A DNA stretch of 64,000 bases from an uncultured Pseudanabaenaceae cyanobacterium (GTDB taxonomy: Bacteria; Cyanobacteriota; Cyanobacteriia; Pseudanabaenales; Pseudanabaenaceae), in contig CALGKB010000009.1 in the NCBI GenBank assembly GCA_937927915.1, positions 1-64,000 on the forward strand. The letters run 5' to 3'. A model generated the notes under the pieces. It was not told where the DNA came from and searched no databases. It was given only the letters and a program-made list of their open reading frames with translations. The position numbers were made by a program, and so were the translations under genes. Positions 1 to 7,930 of this stretch are shown in pieces (within the stretch, counting starts at the first letter, position 1; each line of letters starts with the position of its first letter).

Positions 1-8
1 TCTCAACT

Positions 9-149
9 ATGACCAAGCGAACTCTCGAAGGTACTGCCCGCAAGCGTATTCGTGTCTCTGGCTTCCGTGCCAGGATGCGCTCCCCAGGCGGCAGAAAGGT
101 TATCAACAACAGACGCAGAAAGGGCAGACTCAGAATATCTATTAGCTGA
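9..149 (+). CDS. rpmH: 50S ribosomal protein L34
   Basis: A 46-residue, very basic protein that begins [13 protein letters not shown] and continues with the L34 signature (SGFRARM, then [10 protein letters not shown]). L34 is a small protein of the large ribosomal subunit, and the length is normal for the family. It is too short for a default gene-length cut-off and is read directly from the sequence. In most bacteria rnpA follows immediately; here the next 115 bases hold no rnpA and the next recognisable coding remnant lies on the other strand. The upstream region is outside the window. Confidence 0.97.
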   Translation: MTKRTLEGTARKRIRVSGFRARMRSPGGRKVINNRRRKGRLRISIS

Positions 150-264
150 GAACTAACTGTTTTGAAACGAAGGGAGGGTTGTATTCTGTTTTTATGTGTA
201 ACTGAGGTAGCCCTCTCTTAAGGAGGATCATTCTCCATGGGGCAGCTACAGAGAAATTCTATAT

Positions 265-729
265 CTAAATCAGGGAAAGGTCGAATTTTTCCCTACTTTT
301 CATATCTACTTTCTTGTAGATAGTAAGTTTGGATTTGTTCTCTTGCCAAGACCATACTTCTGGTATGCCGCGTAACTGGTACTTACATACTTTGTCAGTA
401 TTGGCACTGCAAATTACTACTTCAATGCATAGATCAGGTACTTCTTTGTCTACTTCAAAACTGTAGGAGAGATCACCTTGAAACTGGACTTTGCCTTCTA
501 CTATTTGGGAGTAAGCACCACTAGGGAAAAACTTTGGATGTTTGTGTAAGCAGATAAGTTCGTGCTGCTTACTAATGGGCATAATTTCTAACCATCCTTC
601 CCAGTAATTTAAGCGTAAATTGGGTACTACTTCTAATGCCTTCTGAATAGATAAGAATTGCTCCTAACTGATGCCCTGGCACACGATCGTTTGTTCTTGT
701 ATATCAGTGTTTCTAGGCACTGCTAGCAT
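265..729 (-). pseudogene. Decayed Uma2-family (PD-(D/E)XK-like) gene
   Basis: The reading starts at ATG 727-729 and runs MLAVPRNTDIQEQTIVCQGIS, then hits an in-frame TAG at 664-666 where family members have Trp. It continues EQFLSIQKALEVVPNLRLNYWEGWLEIMPISKQHELIC and on to the end. The second half (from 582 down) remains open for 105 codons and keeps the family features PSGAYSQIVEG, PDLCIEV and YQLRGIPEVW. About 15 residues also seem to be missing after HELIC. Uma2 proteins are a large cyanobacterial family with a restriction-endonuclease fold and no settled function. The stop plus the internal deletion argue for a dead copy. Confidence 0.75.
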
Positions 730-786
730 TTTTGTCGCTTTGTATAGTCGAGGTCAAACTCACATCTTGGCTCGCAAGTTGCTTTT

Positions 787-1356
787 CTATTTTAGAAATT
801 CTATGTCCCCCTGACGCAAAATTTGCCATTGATTGTTTTCCCATTTGACTACGGTGGAGGGCTTACCACTGCCCAAAGCCCGATCGGTTTCGCCGTCACC
901 CCAAACAAATACGGTGGGGAAAGTTTTGGTAATTGAATGCATGGTTTCTAGGGAGTCTGTGCCGCTGCGGTTGGCACTAGTTGTTAGTAATGCCCCTGTC
1001 TGTTGCAAAATCCCTAGAGCAATGGGTGAGGCAGGAATGCGAACACCGATCGTGTCAATTTGATGGAGGCTTTGCCCTAAACGGCTGGCGGGTAAAACCA
1101 TGGTCAGGGCACCGGGAAAATATCTGTCGCGCACTGCTTGCCAGGCGGGATGGCTACCATCAAGGTAGGGTTGCAGTTCTGCCCAGGTAGCTGCCATGAG
1201 AATTAGGGGTTTGTCCTGGGGACGCTGTTTGAGCTGATAAATCTTCTCCCCCTGTCCTGGTAAAACTGCGAGGGCAGGGACAGTATCGGTGGGAAAAGAG
1301 ATGACAAAACCCGATCGGGCTAGTGCTACTAGGGTAGGCGTGTTAACGAGGGGCAT
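787..1356 (-). CDS. tsaC: L-threonylcarbamoyladenylate synthase (TsaC/Sua5/YrdC)
   Basis: Makes threonylcarbamoyl-AMP from threonine, bicarbonate and ATP, the first step of the t6A modification at position 37 of ANN-decoding tRNAs. A YrdC domain fills the 189 residues: PTDT at 22-25, KQR at 43-45, GVRIP near 104-108 and TTSANRSG at 125-132. I chose ATG 1356 (MPLVNTP); an upstream in-frame TTG at 1380 would overlap sqdX. The ATG lies 4 bases after the sqdX stop, so the two are probably co-transcribed. It has the short TsaC form, without the C-terminal Sua5 domain. Confidence 0.93.
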   Translation of the reverse strand: MPLVNTPTLVALARSGFVISFPTDTVPALAVLPGQGEKIYQLKQRPQDKPLILMAATWAELQPYLDGSHPAWQAVRDRYFPGALTMVLPASRLGQSLHQIDTIGVRIPASPIALGILQQTGALLTTSANRSGTDSLETMHSITKTFPTVFVWGDGETDRALGSGKPSTVVKWENNQWQILRQGDIEFLK

Positions 1357-1360
1357 TTTC

Positions 1361-2479
1361 TCAGAGGGTGCTGTTGGCAATCACTTTGTCGTAGTAGTGC
1401 TGCAATTGTTTGGTGGCGGCTTCCCAACTCCATTTTTCTGCTTCTAGTCTAGCCCGTTCCCTGAGGGAGGTGGTGTCCTGTCCTAGTAAAGCTTGGGTGG
1501 CCTTGATTAAGCCGTCTTCCTGCTGGGGGTCAAAAAGATAGCCATTCTCACCATCCGTGACAATATCGGGAATACCCCCCGCTCGCGCTGCTACCACCGG
1601 ACAACCGGCTGCCATTGCTTCTAGGAGGACTAAGCCGAGAGTTTCGGTGCGGGAGGGAAACAAAAAGACATCGCTGGAGGCAAAGGCACTGGCTAGTTCA
1701 TCTCCCTGTAAATAGCCCACGAAATGGGTCGGGGTGCCGCTGAAAATCTGTTCCAACTCCGAGCGGTAGGGACCATCTCCCACCAGGGCAAGGCGGCTAT
1801 GGGGAATTGCCTGTAATACGGGCAGAATGCGCTGAATTTCCTTCTCAGCAGATAAACGCCCCACATAGAGGAGGAGATGGTCTTCGGGGTGCCCCTGGGT
1901 GAGGCGGCGACGCATCTCTAGGGACCGAAAGCGGGGATGGAACTGCTCTGTGTCTACCCCCCTCTGCCAGAGGTCAACCACTTCTACCCCGTGCGCCCGC
2001 AGTTCTGCCACCATAGCAGTTGAGGTGCAGAGGTTAAGGGCAGCGCTGTTGTGGGCGGTCTTAATCAGTTCCCACATGGTGCCTTCCAAAAAGCCCAGTC
2101 CGTAGTGCTGTAAATATTTGGGTAAGTGGGTGTGGTAGGAGGCAATCAGGGGTATGCGCATAGCTTTGGCGAAAAAGAGACCTCCCAAGCCCAGGACAGC
2201 GGGATTGACGACATGGATAATGTCAGGACGGAATTGTTCTAGTTTGGCGCCGATGCCAGGGTGGGGAATCGCTAGTTTGAGTTCTGGATAGAGGGGCAAG
2301 GGAAAGCCAGAAATGCCGTACACCTCTGCGCCCTTGTACTCACTAATGCCCCCGTCAGGGGCAAATACAATCACGGCGTCCCCTAGTCGTACTAGATATT
2401 CCACTGTGTATTTGAGGCGGGTGACAATGCCATCCACCTTGGGCACAAAAGTTTCTGTAAAAATAGCAATGCGGCGCAT
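1361..2479 (-). CDS. sqdX: Sulfoquinovosyltransferase SqdX (glycosyltransferase family 4)
   Basis: Transfers sulfoquinovose from UDP-sulfoquinovose to diacylglycerol, giving the thylakoid sulfolipid SQDG. The 372-residue GT-B protein has the N-terminal acceptor motif FTETFVPKVDGIVTRL, the central HTHLPKY and LYVGRLSAEKEI, and the C-terminal nucleotide-sugar signature SRTETLGLVLLEAMAAGCPVV with E-x7-E. The stretch THFVGYLQGDELASAFASSD is very close to known cyanobacterial SqdX/SQD2. The partner gene sqdB is not adjacent. It diverges from ssb across a gap of about 66 bases and is followed 4 bases later by tsaC. Confidence 0.9.
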   Translation of the reverse strand: MRRIAIFTETFVPKVDGIVTRLKYTVEYLVRLGDAVIVFAPDGGISEYKGAEVYGISGFPLPLYPELKLAIPHPGIGAKLEQFRPDIIHVVNPAVLGLGGLFFAKAMRIPLIASYHTHLPKYLQHYGLGFLEGTMWELIKTAHNSAALNLCTSTAMVAELRAHGVEVVDLWQRGVDTEQFHPRFRSLEMRRRLTQGHPEDHLLLYVGRLSAEKEIQRILPVLQAIPHSRLALVGDGPYRSELEQIFSGTPTHFVGYLQGDELASAFASSDVFLFPSRTETLGLVLLEAMAAGCPVVAARAGGIPDIVTDGENGYLFDPQQEDGLIKATQALLGQDTTSLRERARLEAEKWSWEAATKQLQHYYDKVIANSTL

Positions 2480-2545
2480 CTGTTATGTCGGCAGGTTGGA
2501 TTAAAATAATGACACAAAATCTACCCTTTGTGCTGGAGTCAGCCT

Positions 2546-2956
2546 ATGAATTCTTTTACGGTGGCAGCGGAAATTTTAAGTGAGCCAGAACTGCGGGCGA
2601 CCCCCGATGGTCAAATTCCTGTGACGTCTTTTCTGGTGCAGTTCCCTGCTGCTAAACCCGAGGACCCCCCCAATCGTCTTAAGGTCACCTGCTGGCGGAA
2701 TTTGGCAACGGTAGTCCATGAAAACTACCATCGCGGCGATCATGTGCTCATTGAAGGGCGATTGCAGATGAATATGGTTGACCGGGGCAACTACAAGGAA
2801 AAAGTGGCAGAACTGGTGGCACAGAGGGTATATCCCCTGGGACAGACTCTGCCGGTGAGTTCCCCCAAGGCTGTAGCAGAGGCTACTCCTATTTACGAAC
2901 CCCTACCTGTTCCGCCGCCCCTGGAAGCATTGCCGCCCGATGAGGTGCCTTTTTAG
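2546..2956 (+). CDS. ssb: Single-stranded DNA-binding protein
   Basis: Binds single-stranded DNA in replication, recombination and repair. An OB fold occupies residues 1-105 (MNSFTVAAEILSEPELR, TCWRNLA, GDHVLIEGRLQ). A short Pro-rich tail ends in PPDEVPF, matching the acidic-Pro-Phe tip that SSBs use to recruit partner proteins. I chose ATG 2546; an earlier in-frame non-ATG codon at 2528 would add residues unlike the family. GGAG lies about 9 bases upstream. The end overlaps the next gene by 17 bases. At 136 residues it is a little short but complete. Confidence 0.93.
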   Translation: MNSFTVAAEILSEPELRATPDGQIPVTSFLVQFPAAKPEDPPNRLKVTCWRNLATVVHENYHRGDHVLIEGRLQMNMVDRGNYKEKVAELVAQRVYPLGQTLPVSSPKAVAEATPIYEPLPVPPPLEALPPDEVPF

Positions 2957-3392
2957 CCTTGGTCTAGTTGTTTTTTTGTTACTAAGTTGTAGTGCCAGGG
3001 ATGAGGAAACGGAACGGGCACGGGAAGCTGTCACTCTCATTTGTCGTTCCCAGGTGGCTTTCTATGTGGAAAAAGGCAGACTGACCGATCGTCTTTCAGA
3101 ATTGCGCATTGAGTGGCTCAACCTCAGCCAAACCACCCCCCACTACACCTACAGTATCCAACTCCTGCCCCTAGGCTCTCCCCAGACGGCGGTCACTCTT
3201 GCTGTGGATAAGCGCGATCGCTTACATTTTATGGGCATTGTGCGCAAACAGCAGGAGGGTCACCAGTTTCAGACTATTATTTGTCAGGGAAAGACTTTGC
3301 CTTCTAGGGTAGAAGAATTTAGTGCACATTCAACAGCACCTCGTCCAGATTGCCCAGCAGGCTTGCAACTCGCAGCTAGTGTTATAAATTAG
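2940..3392 (+). CDS. Lipoprotein with type IV pilin-like (G/H) globular domain
   Basis: A predicted lipoprotein of 150 residues: MRCLFSLGLVVFLLLSC places a lipobox (LLSC) with Cys at residue 17. The remaining part (AREAVTLICRSQVAFYVEKGRLTDRLSELRI, later TPHYTYSI) resembles the globular domain of cyanobacterial type IV pilin-like G/H proteins: a helix with Q.AFY, then a short beta-rich region with a YSI motif. It lacks the prepilin peptidase site and the pilin helix. The start overlaps the 3' end of ssb by 17 bases in another frame, implying translational coupling. Function is unknown; envelope anchoring is inferred. Confidence 0.65.
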   Translation: MRCLFSLGLVVFLLLSCSARDEETERAREAVTLICRSQVAFYVEKGRLTDRLSELRIEWLNLSQTTPHYTYSIQLLPLGSPQTAVTLAVDKRDRLHFMGIVRKQQEGHQFQTIICQGKTLPSRVEEFSAHSTAPRPDCPAGLQLAASVIN

Positions 3393-3415
3393 CTTTGGTG
3401 ATTATAAAGGCGTTA

Positions 3416-4276
3416 ATGGCAACAGCAATTCTTTTGATTTCCTGTCCTGATCAGCGGGGGTTAGTCGCCAAAATTTCTAACTGGGTGTTTGCCCATAATG
3501 GCAATATTATCGATGCTGACCAGCACGTCGACCAGGAGGCTGGTTTATTTTTAATGCGCTTGGAATGGGATTTGGCGGATTTTAGCATTCCCAGGGAAGC
3601 TATAGCATCAGAATTTCAGGACTTAGCCACCGCGATCGGTTTGAGTTGGCAATTGTATTTTTCCGATCGTGTCCCCCGCCTAGCAATTTTTGTCTCCAAG
3701 CAGGAGCACTGTCTGTATGATTTAATTTTGCGGCAGAAAGCGGGGGAAATTAACGCCCATATCCCTGTGGTGATCAGCAATCACCGCATCTTGGAACCCA
3801 TTGCCCATGATTTTGACATCAACTTTCACCATATTCCCATCACGCCAGAGACGAAACTAAAAGGGGAGGGGGAGCAACTGGAATTACTGCGCCAGTATCA
3901 AATTGACCTCGTGGTTTTAGCTAAATATATGCAAATCCTCAGTACCAATTTTCTGCAGGCGTTTCCGGAGGTTATCAACATTCACCACTCCTTTTTACCC
4001 GCTTTTCCGGGGGCAAATCCCTACCAGCGCGCTCACCAGCGAGGGGTGAAAATCATCGGTGCCACTGCCCACTACGTCACAGAGGACTTGGATGAGGGAC
4101 CAATTATTGAGCAGGATGTCATCAGGGTCTCCCACCGCGATACGGTTGCCTCTATGATCCGCAAGGGTAAGGACTTGGAACGCATTGTGCTGGCACGGGC
4201 AGTGCGACTGCATCTGGAACGACGGGTATTGGTCTACGGCCAGCCAGAGGCAAGACGGACAGTCATCTTTGAGTAA
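3416..4276 (+). CDS. purU: Formyltetrahydrofolate deformylase
   Basis: Hydrolyses 10-formyl-tetrahydrofolate to formate and tetrahydrofolate, balancing one-carbon pools. It has an N-terminal ACT domain (about residues 4-80, starting ATAILLISCPDQRGLVAKIS) and a C-terminal formyl-transferase domain. Catalytic elements are NIHHSFLPAFPGANPY (Asn and His) and the Asp of TEDLDEGPIIEQD. The 286-residue length from ATG 3416 is typical. An in-frame TTG at 3395 is possible but adds seven residues without a counterpart. It lies 23 bases downstream of the lipoprotein gene. Confidence 0.94.
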   Translation: MATAILLISCPDQRGLVAKISNWVFAHNGNIIDADQHVDQEAGLFLMRLEWDLADFSIPREAIASEFQDLATAIGLSWQLYFSDRVPRLAIFVSKQEHCLYDLILRQKAGEINAHIPVVISNHRILEPIAHDFDINFHHIPITPETKLKGEGEQLELLRQYQIDLVVLAKYMQILSTNFLQAFPEVINIHHSFLPAFPGANPYQRAHQRGVKIIGATAHYVTEDLDEGPIIEQDVIRVSHRDTVASMIRKGKDLERIVLARAVRLHLERRVLVYGQPEARRTVIFE

Positions 4277-4365
4277 TTCAGCACTAAGGTCTAGGCTAGG
4301 GAGCACTAGCTGTCCTATATTGGTAGTGTTAAGAAATTTCAAGCAAAAACGGGGGAGTAAGGTGC

Positions 4366-5253
4366 ATGGGTCAAGTCAGTCGTATCATGCTGGGACTGCA
4401 CATCGGGTCTATGGTGTTTGGTGTAGTGGGGCTGCTGTGGGTATTGCCTAACCCTGACTTTGTGGCGCACCTTTCTGAGTTTGGTCTGCAGATTTTTGCC
4501 TGGGGCATGACGGGGGGCGGTGCAGTCTACATCATCCTAGGAGCGATCGCGGTGGCTCTCTACGGCTGGCAGACATTAGGGGCAAGGCGGCTGTTGACTT
4601 TTGCTGTTCCCTCTATTCTTCTCTCCCTGGGCAGTGAGTTGCTGGGTACCAGTACCGGCTTTCCCTTTGGTCACTATGCCTACCTGGAAGGGCTGGGCTA
4701 CAAAATTGCGGGCTTGGTCCCCTTTACTATTCCCCTCTCTTGGTTCTACATGGGTTTTGTCTGTTATCTCCTGGGGCGGGCGGCTCTCTCTGCTAGGAGT
4801 ATCAATGGTATGGCACAGGTGGTGGGGGGAATCACGATCGGGGCAGTGCTGCTAACAGCTTGGGATTTTGTCCTTGACCCTGCTATGAGCCAGGCGAGCT
4901 ATCCTTTCTGGGAATTTCACGATGTGGGAGAATTTTTTGGGATGCCCTACCGCAATCTGACGGGGTGGCTAGGGACAGGGGCACTGTTTATGGCGGCGGC
5001 TTCTCTGTTCTGGCGTACAGAACCCCTCCAACTCCGTCGCTCCCAGTTGCTCTTTCCCCTGCTGGTGTACTTGGTAAATTTTGCCTTTGGTGCTACTATT
5101 ACTCTCCTACAGCTGGGGACTGCCTTTCTTCTACCCACCCTCTTGGCAATCCTGTTAGGAGTTATCCCTGCCCTTCTCCTGGTTAGCCTAGTACCTCAAC
5201 AGCCTCAGTCCCCCCTTTTGGAAACTCCCATGGCAGTCAGTGTGACGAAATGA
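4366..5253 (+). CDS. cruF: Carotenoid 1',2'-hydratase-type protein CruF
   Basis: CruF hydrates the psi end of gamma-carotene-type carotenoids on the way to myxoxanthophyll and related glycosides in cyanobacteria. This is a 295-residue membrane protein with about seven or eight hydrophobic segments. It shows the family motifs SELLGTSTGFPFGHYAY, LDPAMSQASYPFW and GMPYRNLTGWLGTG, which carry conserved acidic and aromatic residues facing the membrane. The usual partner glycosyltransferase gene cruG is not adjacent. Its stop overlaps the ATG of thiS (ATGA). Confidence 0.88.
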   Translation: MGQVSRIMLGLHIGSMVFGVVGLLWVLPNPDFVAHLSEFGLQIFAWGMTGGGAVYIILGAIAVALYGWQTLGARRLLTFAVPSILLSLGSELLGTSTGFPFGHYAYLEGLGYKIAGLVPFTIPLSWFYMGFVCYLLGRAALSARSINGMAQVVGGITIGAVLLTAWDFVLDPAMSQASYPFWEFHDVGEFFGMPYRNLTGWLGTGALFMAAASLFWRTEPLQLRRSQLLFPLLVYLVNFAFGATITLLQLGTAFLLPTLLAILLGVIPALLLVSLVPQQPQSPLLETPMAVSVTK

Positions 5254-5453
5254 TTACCCTCAAAGTCAACGGGGAGGCAAAGCAATGCCCCCCCCAGTCC
5301 ACCCTCACTCAAGCCCTGCAATTTTGGGGTATTAATCCCCGCCTGGTGGCAGTGGAATATAATGGAGAAATTCTACACCGCCAGTTTTGGGAGACGACGA
5401 TCTTGCAAAAGGATGACCGTCTGGAAGTAGTAACGATCGTAGGGGGAGGCTGA
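5250..5453 (+). CDS. thiS: Sulfur carrier protein ThiS
   Basis: A ubiquitin-like sulfur carrier for the thiazole ring of thiamine. The 67-residue protein begins [15 protein letters not shown] and ends with the diagnostic GlyGly (VVTIVGGG), whose C-terminal Gly is thiocarboxylated. It overlaps cruF by 4 bases and ends 1 base before the guaA ATG, so it is translated within that operon. The other window gene for the same ring, thiO, lies 37 kb away. No TPP riboswitch is visible in front of it. Confidence 0.9.
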   Translation: MITLKVNGEAKQCPPQSTLTQALQFWGINPRLVAVEYNGEILHRQFWETTILQKDDRLEVVTIVGGG

Positions 5454-5454
5454 G

Positions 5455-7020
5455 ATGGGCAGTACACCTATCATTGCCATTTTGGATTTTGGCTCCCAGT
5501 ATTCCGAGTTGATTGCGCGACGGATTCGGGAAACCCAAGTTTATTCAGAGGTGTTGCCCTACACTACGCCTGCTACTAAACTGCTAGCCCTAGGGGCAAA
5601 GGGGATTGTCCTGTCGGGAGGTCCCAACTCTGTCTATGACGCGGGGGCACCCCACTGTGATGAACAAATCTGGCACCTGGGCATTCCTGTTTTGGGTGTC
5701 TGCTACGGGATGCAATTGATGGTGCAGGCTTTGGGCGGTAAGGTAGTCAAGTCTGAGCGGGGGGAGTATGGCAGAGCGCCTTTGACGATCGATGACCCTA
5801 CGGATTTGCTGACCAACGTGGAAGATGGCACGACGATGTGGATGAGTCACGGTGACGCTGTCGAGGTTTTGCCCCCTGGCTTTTCCCGTCTTGCCCATAC
5901 GGACAACACCCCCTATGCCGCGATCGTGCACCATGGGAAGCGCCTATATGGCGTGCAGTTCCATCCGGAAGTCCACCACTCGGTGGGGGGGATGGCGGTC
6001 ATTCGCAATTTTGTCTATCACATCTGCGGCTGTGAGCCAACCTGGACAACCGATGCTTTTATCGAAGAAGCTATCTTAGACATTCGCCAACAGGTAGGGG
6101 ATAAGCGGGTCTTGCTGGCACTCTCCGGGGGAGTGGACTCTTCTACTCTGGCATTTTTGCTCCATCGTGCCATTGGCGATCGCTTGACCTGTGTATTCAT
6201 TGACCAGGGCTTTATGCGCAAACACGAGCCAGAGCGCTTGTTAAAGCTGTTTGAAGAGCAATTTCATATCCCTGTGGAGTATGTCAACGCCAGTGAGCGC
6301 TTTTTAGCGCGGTTGCGGGGAGTGACTGATCCAGAAGAAAAAAGGAAGAGGATTGGTTACGAATTCATAAAGGTGTTTGAGGAGGAATCCCAGCGGCTGG
6401 GTCCCTTTGACTTCCTTGCCCAGGGTACGCTCTATCCCGATGTCATTGAGTCGGCGGGTACCAATGTTGACCCTGCCACAGGTAAGCGCATTGCTGTCAA
6501 AATTAAAAGTCATCACAATGTAGGGGGATTGCCGCCCAATTTGCGCTTTGTGCTGGTGGAGCCTTTGCGCAAGCTGTTCAAGGATGAAGTACGGAAGGTA
6601 GGGAAAGCCCTCGGACTGCCTGATGAGATTGTGCGCCGGCAGCCTTTTCCCGGTCCTGGTCTTGCCATCCGCATTATTGGCGAAGTAACACCAGAGCGCC
6701 TAGAGATGCTGAGGGAAGCGGATATGATTTTGCGCCAGGAGATCAACCGCTCGGGTCTCTACAATTCTCTCTGGCAGGCGTTTGCCGTTTTGTTGCCTAC
6801 GATTCGTACGGTGGGGGTGATGGGGGATAAACGCACCTATGCCCATCCGGTGGTTTTACGCTTTGTCACCAGTGAGGATGGCATGACGGCTGACTGGGCA
6901 AAAATTCCCTACTCTGTCCTAGAGACGATTTCTAATCGCATTGTCAATGAAGTGCCAGGTATCAATCGCGTTGTTTTAGACATCACTTCTAAACCCCCCG
7001 GCACCATCGAGTGGGAATAA
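5455..7020 (+). CDS. guaA: GMP synthase (glutamine-hydrolysing)
   Basis: Converts XMP, ATP and glutamine to GMP. The N-terminal class I glutamine amidotransferase has nucleophile Cys83 in GVCYGMQ and His170/Glu172 in QFHPE. The ATP pyrophosphatase P-loop SGGVDSS lies at 224-230. The C-terminal dimerisation domain ends with PPGTIEWE, the normal family terminus. 521 residues is standard length. It sits one base after thiS and 7 bases before the permease gene, in a run of plus-strand genes. Confidence 0.97.
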   Translation: MGSTPIIAILDFGSQYSELIARRIRETQVYSEVLPYTTPATKLLALGAKGIVLSGGPNSVYDAGAPHCDEQIWHLGIPVLGVCYGMQLMVQALGGKVVKSERGEYGRAPLTIDDPTDLLTNVEDGTTMWMSHGDAVEVLPPGFSRLAHTDNTPYAAIVHHGKRLYGVQFHPEVHHSVGGMAVIRNFVYHICGCEPTWTTDAFIEEAILDIRQQVGDKRVLLALSGGVDSSTLAFLLHRAIGDRLTCVFIDQGFMRKHEPERLLKLFEEQFHIPVEYVNASERFLARLRGVTDPEEKRKRIGYEFIKVFEEESQRLGPFDFLAQGTLYPDVIESAGTNVDPATGKRIAVKIKSHHNVGGLPPNLRFVLVEPLRKLFKDEVRKVGKALGLPDEIVRRQPFPGPGLAIRIIGEVTPERLEMLREADMILRQEINRSGLYNSLWQAFAVLLPTIRTVGVMGDKRTYAHPVVLRFVTSEDGMTADWAKIPYSVLETISNRIVNEVPGINRVVLDITSKPPGTIEWE

Positions 7021-7027
7021 CTCTTTT

Positions 7028-7930
7028 ATGCTGGAGTTTCTGCGTACTTACAGCTTTTTATTTGTCTCTGTCTTTTTGGGTGCTATTTTGGGTCTGTCTC
7101 TCTATCTGCCTTTGATGGGGGGACAGTTGTCCCTAGCCACACCAGGCTTCTACAGTATTGGGGGCTATACGGCTGCCATTTTATCTACTAGAGTTTTCCC
7201 CCGATCGTCCCCTTTTCCCCTGGTTTATGTGCTGGTGGAAATGCTGTTGGGTGGTCTGTTAGCAGGGTTATGCGCTCTGTTGGTTGGCATTCCTTCCCTT
7301 AGGTTACGGGGAATTTATTTTGCCATTGCCACGATCGCTTTTGTGGAAGTTTTGCGGGTGTTAGCCCTCACTTTAGAAATCACAGGTAAGGCTATTGGTA
7401 TCAGCAATATTCCCCAACCCTTTAGCAATACACTGGGCTATCTGTGGTTAGTTTTGCCCTTACTGACCCTAGCGATCGCTGTGACAACTTATATCGAAAA
7501 AATTAGGATGGGGAGGGCACTGCGGGCAATCCGATCGGATGAAATTGCAGCGCAAGCAGTGGGGATTAACAGTAATTACTACAAGATTTTTTCTTTTACC
7601 CTGGGGGCAATTCTAGCAGGCATGGCAGGGGCGATCGGTGCCCATTTTTTGAATACGTGGAATCCCCGCCAGGGGGGCTTTGATAGTAGTATTACCCAGC
7701 TTGCCTTTGTCATTATTGGTGGTTCCCGCACTGTGTGGGGACCGGTGCTAGGGGGCATATGTCTTACTGCTCTGCCAGAAATTTTACGCCAATTGGGGGG
7801 CATAGACTTTTTCCACCCCTTCCTGCGCCAGTTTTTGCAGGAGGGAAGGTTAATTATCTTTGGTTTGTTGTTGATCCTCGGCAGTATTTATTTCCCCCAG
7901 GGCATCATCCAACCGCAGTCTAAACCTTAA
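7028..7930 (+). CDS. Branched-chain amino acid-type ABC transporter permease (LivM/NatD family)
   Basis: A 300-residue inner-membrane permease with about eight to ten hydrophobic segments and the LivM signature block [21 protein letters not shown], which contacts the ATPase, then [15 protein letters not shown]. It probably belongs to a neutral amino acid (Nat) uptake system, or possibly urea uptake. The substrate cannot be read here because the binding protein, second permease and ATPases are absent. It lies 7 bases after guaA. Its stop region overlaps the convergent chemoreceptor gene by 11 bases. Confidence 0.85.
   Translation: MLEFLRTYSFLFVSVFLGAILGLSLYLPLMGGQLSLATPGFYSIGGYTAAILSTRVFPRSSPFPLVYVLVEMLLGGLLAGLCALLVGIPSLRLRGIYFAIATIAFVEVLRVLALTLEITGKAIGISNIPQPFSNTLGYLWLVLPLLTLAIAVTTYIEKIRMGRALRAIRSDEIAAQAVGINSNYYKIFSFTLGAILAGMAGAIGAHFLNTWNPRQGGFDSSITQLAFVIIGGSRTVWGPVLGGICLTALPEILRQLGGIDFFHPFLRQFLQEGRLIIFGLLLILGSIYFPQGIIQPQSKP

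Noticed and set aside
237-323. A 28-codon frame after a strong AAGGAGG, in the place of rnpA
   Set aside because: The peptide does not match RnpA, and the frame runs into the Uma2 pseudogene on the other strand; kept only as context in a finding.
5150-5250. Possible TPP riboswitch before thiS
   Set aside because: thiS starts inside the cruF coding end and no thi-box sequence is present; the same holds for thiO at 42.1 kb.
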